A stretch of DNA of 33,817 bases. Source: Mesostigma viride. Taxonomy: Eukaryota; Streptophyta; Mesostigmatophyceae; Mesostigmatales; Mesostigmataceae. The stretch lies in assembly GCA_009746045.1 (NCBI GenBank), contig RPFO01001526.1, forward strand, positions 1 to 33,817, read 5' to 3'. How positions within the stretch are numbered: position 1 is the stretch's first letter; every line of letters begins with the position of its first letter. Below the pieces are notes generated by a model. It saw nothing but the letters and a program-made list of their open reading frames with translations, was not told the origin of the DNA and did not search any database. Position numbers and translations under genes: made by a program. Of this stretch, positions 19,801 through 28,800 are shown one piece after another.

Positions 19801-22800
19801 TAAGACGCTAACCGTACAGACCGGGGGTAGAATATCCCGAATCTGCACGGCTAGTATTAAATAATGCGTAGGTTGTTCTTTTCAGGGGCACTGCACCTCA
19901 CGCCCCGTTCCGCCCGGGTATAATCAACCCAAGCGCGGAACGCACATTTTATTTAATTCATTTTTCAACCATGCACTATATTGCATCTACTAATCACAAA
20001 AGCTCTAGCCAAACAGCTACGAGTAAACACTGCGACCTATAAGCCGCTCATCCAGCGGCCTCTTGTTCCCGCATTCACGTATAGAAGAAACTCCGTTCAA
20101 AGAACCCCGATTCATGTCCCACGTAGCTCCCACAAAAACCAGCATCTTCATTAAAACAATAAGTGGAAGCATACATGTGACACTAATTGACATGCCCGGA
20201 GGCACGCCGTTCAAGGCCCTTCATGAAGTACGTTGCCCAATCACCCCCGCCCTGGCCTTCCCTTGAAGCCGCACTCCACCTTGCTCGTTGTCACAAGTGA
20301 CCGCCCTGCCGCAAAACGGGAGCCCCCCACATCGGGAGGCGTGTGCCCGGCGGCTGTGGATGCATGGCCAGGCCCAAAAAGGCCCAGCGCATTTGCACTG
20401 CGATTGCGCACGGCCAGCCTATCATGACCCCTCTCGGGGCCCCGAGTCGGTACCGCTATGGCCGTCTCCCCATAGACCCGGGGTGCTTCGAGAAAAAACG
20501 TGGACCTAGCCCAGGCCCCGCCAGCCCGGATGCCCGAGGCCACAGCCCCAGGCACCTGGCTGAACGAGAGTCCGTTCAGCCAAGACCGCATTCCCCCCCG
20601 AGGTTTCTATGCGTGGGGAAAAAATTTCTAGCTTAGACGCTTTTCCCATCGCCGTCCCCAGCCCCAACCACCCCCCCTCGGCGGAAGGCAATTGCAAAGT
20701 TTGCTGGCCAGCAGCAATTTCCGAAGAAAAAGCCGCAGGCCGCGGACCGAGACACGGGTCGCCAGTGCCAGCCATCCGGCTCCAACCCGGGGTGCAAGCA
20801 TCCCCAGGTACGGAGCACCAGCTCGCGCACTGGGCCGACCAAGCGACAGTTGAGCACCTGTCACGGCATCCGGCCCACCAAAGACCCCAAGCTGGGGAAA
20901 AGGTGCGGACCGGAGGTAATCTTTTTCTTTTCTTTTAGTTAACCGGGCGAGGAACTACGCCTGGCCGGTTAACAACTGGAAGTCTCACCACTGGCCAAGT
21001 GGCCAGTGCAACCAGTGCTTTTGGGATTTTGCTCCGCAGCACCCATAGCTGCGGCTGCCGCCGCAACGACAACGAGCAAAGAAAGAGGCCGACAAAACCA
21101 GCCAGAGCGGCTTTTAGTCGCAAAACCTCCCTTATCCCTAGCTAACTGACATCATTAAACCCTTATGTTTAGTGGATGCTAGTAAGACGCTAACCGTACA
21201 GACCGGGGGTAGAATATCCCGAATCTGCACGGCTAGTATTAAATAATGCGTAGGTTGTTCTTTTCAGGGGCACTGCACCTCACGCCCCGTTCCGCCCGGG
21301 TATAATCAACCCAAGCGCGGAACGCACATTTTATTTAATTCATTTTTCAACCATGCACTATATTGCATCTACTAATCACAAAAGCTCTAGCCAAACAGCT
21401 ACGAGTAAACACTGCGACCTATAAGCCGCTCATCCAGCGGCCTCTTGTTCCCGCATTCACGTATAGAAGAAACTCCGTTCAAAGAACCCCGATAGTACCA
21501 ATAAAGTGTATCGTATTAATGCATATGCGATTTTCTATTGTCCAGGTCATTCGCGTGCGTCTGTTTTTTAAATACCCTGCCCGGGATAACATCTGGCTAT
21601 GTGGGAATTCTTCTGCGCCGCTATGTGGGTATCTTCGAGCTGCTGTGGGGCGCGGCTGGGGAAAGAATTCTTTTATATGTCTTGCGGCGCGGGTGGGGAA
21701 GGATGGCATCAATTCAATTTATTTTTTTGATTCTCTTTGTAGTGCAGACGTCATGGCATGGTTGAAGATTGGCGAGCCGCAAGCTTTTGTGGACCCATAG
21801 ATAGTCAACCCTTGGTGGGGTCTGGTTGACATAAATGTGAACCACTGATGCAGCACCTTTACTGTAGTTAAAAACAGTTTCTCAGCCCACTTTAAAGTCC
21901 TGGCTAGAGGGGGCTGTGTCATGCATCTCGTCCAGCTGACGTACAAAATGCTTTGTTGTGCCTGCGCCGATCGTACCATTGCTATATATGGATTCACTGT
22001 CAGCGGATGATGATGTGCCAAGGGCACAGGGGTTGCTTGTGTTGAGCTGCGTAACGGCAGCGGGGGGATTGTGACGACCGCTAGCAGCTGAATGGAACAG
22101 GGGCTCGTGACTGACTGTGGGGCTTTTTTAACGTTGCCTAAGTTGAATCTGTGTTGGCGCATCGAGGAATTGCCATTTTTTGATTCAAGCAGCCAATTTT
22201 TTATTCACACGCTGTGCGCAAGTTAGCATGCGCAGAGACCTTCAGGGGGAGGGCTTGGTGGCTTGAAACGTGTCCATTGGTGCGGGATGGGTAAAGCAAG
22301 GATCCTATGCTATCCTTCCATTACATAGGGTGAAGGGTGAGGGCGCTAAGTGGCGGGGCATGGAAGAGGAGGAGGCGTCTGGGCGTTTTACTGAAAAGTT
22401 AAATTGCCCCCATTAACTGTTTGGTTGCTAAGTTGCCGCACAATGTGCACCAATGAAGTAGCTTGCATTGCACACGCGATGCCTGTAAATGAGATGGCGA
22501 GGGATAGCCGCCCTCGCTGTTCTCTTATCTTATTATTTGTCCATCTCCTTGTTATGAATCCCATCTACCCCCCTTTCTGCCTCTGCCTGAAACAAAATGA
22601 TGGGGTCGCGCTCATTGCTATTCTCTTCCCTCATGTGACAGTCCATCTCCTTGTCATGAATCCCATCTACCCCCCTTTCTGCCTCTGCCTGAAACAAAAT
22701 GATGGGGTGATTGGGGTCACCCTCCTTGCTATTCTCTTCCATTGTTTGTCCTCCTCCTTATTAGTCCTATCTCCCTGCCTCTGTCTGCAACAGACATCGA

Positions 22801-25800
22801 GGGCTCGACGTCCCTGTGGGAGTGGAACCCGGAGGTCATGAAGCGATCGCTGGCCATCCACCACAGAGTGCGTGGGGCAGGCGGTCCCTGCTGGCTGTGA
22901 TACATGCATTACACTTAATTCTTTCAGCTTTTGGGGGGGGACCAATGTTCTGTTCACGGATCAGCTTTTCCTGGCTCGCTTGCTGGTTCAAATTATAGTG
23001 CTTGATCGTACCAAAGTATAGCATATGTGCTGAAGATTGCCGCGCTGTTGCACGTGGATCGCACCACCAGCTAAGAGAACTGAAGGAAATTGAAACTTGA
23101 TGGAAAGTACGCTCATGGTTGAATTTAAAAACAGTAAAGAAGAAACGTGGTGATGCATGTATTACTACATGCCTGGCTGCCAGGTGATGGGCATGCTTCT
23201 GCCCTACTGTATTACCAATGTAATAAATAAAAATCATAACAACAGATATTACCATTTTTATGAAAATATTAACAATCATGATATTGTTATTGGCAAGATT
23301 TTTCAATCTCTTCTTTTCGTCTGTTCGTTTGGTTTGCTTGTTTCGCTTGTTTCCCTTGTTTCGCTTGTTTCGCTTGTTTCGCTTGTTTCGCTTGTTTCGC
23401 TTGTTACGCTTGTTTCGCTTGTTTCGCTTGTTACGCTTGTTTCGCTTGTTTTGCTTGTTAATTCGCCTGTTTCGCTTGTTTCGCTTGTTTCGCTTGTTTC
23501 GCTTGTTTCGCTTGTTTCGCTTGTTTCACTTGTTTCGCTTGTTTCGCTTGTTTCGCTTGTTTCGCTTGTTTCGCTTGTTTCGCTTGTTTCGCTTGTTTCG
23601 CTTGTTTCGCTTGTTTCGTTTGTTGTGTTCGTTCCATTGGTTGGGTTGGTTTCGTTGGTTTCGTTTGTTACGTTTGGAGGCCACGCAGGTGCTCCGCTCC
23701 CTCCTGCCCAAGTATCACGGCTATGAGTCCGACACGGAGGGTGACTCCTTCTCCCTCATCTTCCACGACGCCATCGACGCGCTCGGGTGGGCCATGGAGG
23801 TGCAGCGGCAGCTGCTCTTCCCCGCAGGGTCCCTGGGAGTGCCCGGCGGCGTGCCGCCTTCCAACCCCTCCTCCACCGGGCTTTCCGGGCTCCAGCACAA
23901 TGGGGGCCCCTTGGTGGCGTTCTTGGAAGGCAGCAGCGTCAGCCACACGGGGACATCGGGCAGCGCGGGCAGCGGCACGGCGTCCGGGTCACACAGCAGC
24001 GGTCAGTCCACTGTGGAGCTAATACCGACAACCGCCACCAGCAGCTACCAGCTAGTGCCCACAACCAGCAGCCGCCACGTGGTCCCCGTGGCAACAGGTA
24101 GCGGCGACGTGGCGATGAGCAGGGGCATGGCAACAGGTGGCAGCCAGGCGGTGCCTACAGCCAGCAGCCAGCAATTAGCACATCCCGCCAGGAGTGGCCA
24201 GCAGGTCATGCCGACAGGCCACACTCATGACCTTTTGCCAGGCTCGGGGAGCACCCGCCACGAAGAGCTGGTGCCGGCGGGTAGCAATGGTCAGATTGTG
24301 CTGGCGGGCTTGAGCAGTCATCAGCTGGTCCCGGCGGCGACAGGTGGCTTCTGCTGTGAGGGGTGCCAGCGGGCAGCACTGGCCAGTCTACTGTCGTGCC
24401 CGTGGCTGGGGGAGAGTCGAAGACCATCTTGTGCCGGCGGAGAGAATCAACTCTGAGAATCACCAGCTTGTGCTGGCGAGTAGCAGGGCCTCATTTATAC
24501 TGCCAGCGGGGAGTAGGGCAAGTCTCAGCTGCGGGGTGACCGATTGGCCGCCCGAGCTGCTCCTGTTTGAGGCGTGTCAGGAGGTTGCTGATCCCAGGGA
24601 GGGCTGCGTGATCTACCGCGGCCTGCGCGTGCGCATGGGCATCCATACGGGAGTGCCGGACGCATGTATCATGCACCCGAACGGTCGCCAGCATTACCAG
24701 GGCGAGGTGGTGGAGATGACCAAGGCCATCGTTGGGGCGGCCATGTTGGGCGGGCAGGTGTTGATGTCCATGGCGGCGTGGCGTTCGTTGGGCACGCACA
24801 TGCGCAACGTCGTATGCCACCACATGGGCCTGCACGAGGTGGGTGAGTGAAGGCCACGAATGAGGGTCTATAGTTAATTAATCAATTACATGAGCCACAA
24901 ATGAAGGTCTGTACGTAGTTATAAACTAATCAATTGCCTGAGCCACAAATGAGGGTCTATATAGTTAACTAATCAATTACATGAGCCACGAATGAGGGTC
25001 TATAGTTAACAAATCTATTACATGAGCCACGAATGAGGGTCTATAGTTAACAAATCAATTACATGAGCCACGAGTGAGGATCTATAGTTAACTAACCAAT
25101 TACATGAGCCACGAATGAGGGTCTATAGTTAACTAACCAATTACACAAGCCACGAATGACGGTCTATAGTTAGTCCGCTGACCCATTTTTGGCACTTTCA
25201 TACCCCTGAAAATGAAAAAAATCATAACTCACAGGCCACAACTCCAAATACCCCAACCAAGATGCTAGGAGTATCTACACTTCAAGGGCTTTCAGAATAT
25301 GCAATAATACCTGGGCTTTATCAAAGCATTTGGATGATAGCTTCAGTCAAAGTTGGCCAAAAGACGATCTTTTTTCCCCAAGGAAAAGTCTACCCCACCC
25401 TAACTTCCCAGGGAGGGCAGGGAATCTCAATAACAACATTGGACAACTTAGTTGGATAGTCCAATGGTGGTTTCCTTGGGTCAGACCACCCGGATAACCC
25501 ATTACCCCTATAAAACGTGCTCATACATGTGTGTGGGTTACGCGCGTGTAAACAGCTATCTATGACATGCAACACAATAATGCATTATAACAAGCTATCA
25601 AAGGCTGCCAAAAGTGCTGGAATACAAACACGTTGCCTACCTGCACTGACGGAGTGGTATACTCCAAAGAAATGCCAAAAACTGGGCACTTTCAGGGCTA
25701 ATACCACTCTTTACAACAGGCATGGAACTTGCTGAAATATGCATGGATAAAATCGTCATTTATAATGCATGGGATACATATTCCGCTGCAAACATCTCGC

Positions 25801-28800
25801 AAATACGTTGTCTTACCTGGCTCGTTCATGCCCTACCCGGATTCCGCTGGCCGGGACCCTCATATCTCACACATACTGATGCTCTACATTCAAAGGCCGC
25901 AATAGCCGCATACTTCATGATCCGCCATGACTACCAGGTCGATGTTCCGTGCAAAGATGGCTACTAAACTAGTCCGCATTCTCAGCAAACGCTGCAGCTG
26001 ACGTCCCATACCCAAACTGGATGCCCGGGCTGGCGCAGATTGCCCGGCCATAGGGAGAAAATCGACCTATGATAAGCTATGACTCATCTGGAACTGACGA
26101 CCAGGAAAGCTATATTTTCCTACCTGTATTTTCCCAACCCTATAAATCTGGCCGTGCCTGACCTACGAAAATCATGCATCGTCATTCTGAGCAACATTCT
26201 GAACCGTTTCAAGCCGTGAGACGCAAAAATTTCGTAACAGCGGCACGTTGGCAGCCATATCTCATTACGCGCGCGCGCGAGCGAAAATTTCCCGCCAAAG
26301 TCACGTGATACATTCTCAATGCACGTTGTAATTACCAGGCTATGGCGAATATTACCCCCAAACCTATTCATCACCTTCGTCCCTAAGTGTTCCCGGACCC
26401 ACCGGACCACTGACATCCGTCACTAGTGGCGCGGCGCTCTCGGCGCGGCGCGAAACTCGACCGTTAGTCAAACCCCCCGACAGGTCGGGGGGTTAACGGA
26501 CTAATCAATTACATGAGCCACGAATGAGGGTCTATAGTTAATTAACTAATCAATTACATGAGCCAGTGACGGACGAAGGTCTATAGTTCATTAATCAATT
26601 ACATGAGCCACGAATGACGGTCTATAGTTAACTAATCGATTACATGAGCCACGAGTGAGGGTCTATAGTTAACTAATCAATTTCATGAGCCACGAACGAA
26701 GGTCTATAGTTCATTAATCAATTACATGAGTTGCGAGTGAGGGCCTTTAGTTATCTAATCAATTACATGAGCCGCGAGTGAGGGCCTTTAGTTATCTAAT
26801 CAATTACATGAGCCACGAGTGAGGGTCTATATAGTAAACTCATCAATTACATGAGCCACTCATGAAGGTCTTGTAAATTTGCCCAATTATAACGTTCCTG
26901 CATGTGACCGCCAGCTCTTGGCCACCATTATGTTCCTGCATGAAGTGGAGAGATAGCGGAAATACTGGTAAAGTTAGTCACTGGCTAATGGTTAAGTTAA
27001 TCACAGTCTGGCTAATGGCTAAGTTAATCACATTTCATGGGCTATCAACTAAGGTACAGTCATTACCGCGTTAAGACTACAATACGGTTCCTAGGAGACG
27101 CGAAATGAGTGAGAATGTTACCCGAGCGGTAACGAGGATTCGCACCGTTGATTTAACACATGTTTCTTTTTTTTGCGCCATTTGGCGAGCATCGACTGGA
27201 CCTGAACCTAGCAGGGGGAATCATGCGGGGGAATCTTGCGGGGGAATCTTGCGGGGAAAAATTCCGAACGTGAATTTAGCGAAGTCCTACTACATTTTTC
27301 TTGGGTACACGGTACTACAGTTTCGTCACTGACAATTTTCTCTAGTTGCGTTGGTGTTTCGTACGTTCCGCTGAAATTTTCGTGTTCAGTGCCCAGATCA
27401 CAATTTGATCCGGGCGCAAAATGATTGGCTGTACGGTACGAACCAAAAACGAAATTTTAGTATCTAAGTTCCGCATCGCTTTCTGAATTTGCCCCGGAGG
27501 CCCCGGGGCACTTTCCCCGCTGAAAAAGGTGTCCGCGGAAGCGTATTGTAGTCGGCATTTCTTAAGGTTGCGTTACCGCGTTAAGTTGCGACGCCGGTAA
27601 GTTTGGCGCCGTATACCTCACGGCCCACCTTTTGGCAAAATATCTGGCCTGAAAAATGGATTGAGGCAATATTGATGCTGCAGCTGGATCGGGCTTGACG
27701 AGAGCTGTCGATTGCCGTATAGAAGTCCGTCAGAGGAGGGAGGGGGTGGGCTGCTAGCCTAATTCTACCATTAAGGTTACGTACCCGCGTTAAGTTGCGT
27801 TACCGCGTTAAGTTGCGACGCCAAGTTTAAGGCGGCGATCGCCGGCAACTTAACGCGGTAATGAATTAAGGTTGCGTATTGTAGTGCGTTTCTTAAGGTT
27901 GCGTTACCGCGTTAAGTTGCGACGCCGGTAAGTTTGGCGCCGTATACCTCACGGCCCACCTTTTGGCAAAATATCTGGCCTGAAAAATGGATTGAGGCAA
28001 TATTGATGCTGCAGCTGGATCGGGCTTGACGAGAGCTGTCGATTGCCGTATAGAAGTCCGTCAGAGGAGGGAGGGGGTGGGCTGCTAGCCTAATTCTACC
28101 ATTAAGGTTACGTACCCGCGTTAAGTTGCGTTACCGCGTTAAGTTGCGACGCCAAGTTTAAGGCGGCGATCGCAACTTAACGCGGTAATGACTGTATAGC
28201 TTTGGTCGCCGTCAGTTCTCCATCCCCATGGGTGCATGGTTGCATGGCTTCACAGTCGCATGTTACATCATGTTGTCTGCCATCAGACACACCGTCGGAT
28301 GAGCAAACAAATCGCATGACCCGTAACACTTCCAAAAGCACTTGGCACGTCCCGCCAACGCCCTCCACCTACCCGCATGCGCCAGCTGGCAGAGCGGCTG
28401 CCCCCCATCCACCTGATGCAGGTCGTCCCCGCAGAGCTCGCCCACCGTGCCATCTTCCATCCTCTTCGTTCAAAGCAGATCTCCCCCTCCTTCTTCGACG
28501 CGCCGGACGCGGAGCACTGCTACCGGACAGGCGAGTCTCCGAGGGACCCCCTGGTGGTCTGCTTCATCTACGTGGGTGGGGCTAGTGCGCTGTCCCGCAT
28601 CGCGAACTACCACGATGCGCTGGGACTCTTTGTCGCGTTCGTACAGGAGCGGCTGGGCCGGTATGACGCGTACGAGTGCGAGGAGAAGGACGGCAACTTT
28701 CTGCTGGCGTTCGCGTCCGCGGTCAAGGCGGCCTGTTTTGCAGAGGCGGTGCAGCGGGAGGCGATGACGATTGAGTGGCCCGAGAGTCTGTTGGAGCATG

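Larger units (their letters stand above)
19583..21493 (-). mobile_element. Split-direct-repeat element, PAT/TOC/Kangaroo-like, non-autonomous
   Basis: Two repeat pairs are interleaved. A 420-bp repeat occurs at 19692-20111 and 21074-21493 (offset 1,382). A roughly 75-bp repeat, with GACATGCCCGGAGGCACGCC, occurs at 19583-19658 and 20165-20238. On the minus strand the order is A1 (21493-21074), unique 835 bp, B1 (20238-20165), A2 (20111-19692), B2 (19658-19583). This A1-internal-B1-A2-B2 layout is the split direct repeat typical of PAT-type DIRS-order retrotransposons, including TOC elements of Chlamydomonas and Kangaroo of Volvox. The internal part is too short for RT or tyrosine recombinase and no such motif is seen. 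Nested duplication is the alternative. Confidence 0.6.
19021..22793 (+). other. Intron 3 (3,773 bp)
   Basis: GTACAG donor and CTGCAACAG acceptor. It contains the split-direct-repeat element 19583-21493 and tandem duplications of the acceptor region 22537-22793. The parts 19021-19582 and 21494-22536 hold nothing I recognise. Confidence 0.7.
24839..28385 (+). other. Intron 5 (3,547 bp)
   Basis: GTGGGT donor and ATGCGCCAG acceptor. It consists of a 41-bp satellite (24849-25171 and 26502-26880) split by an insertion (25172-26501), a short unrecognised stretch (26881-27054), a TIR element (27055-28196) and about 190 bp before the acceptor. The junction gives GLHE/LAERLPPIHLMQV, the normal end of a cyclase domain in this family. 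Confidence 0.65.

Noticed and set aside
27105-27332. Short coding frame with a tRNA-like GGATTCGCACC motif
   Set aside because: No cloverleaf can be formed, no protein family is evident, and it lies in a TIR element.
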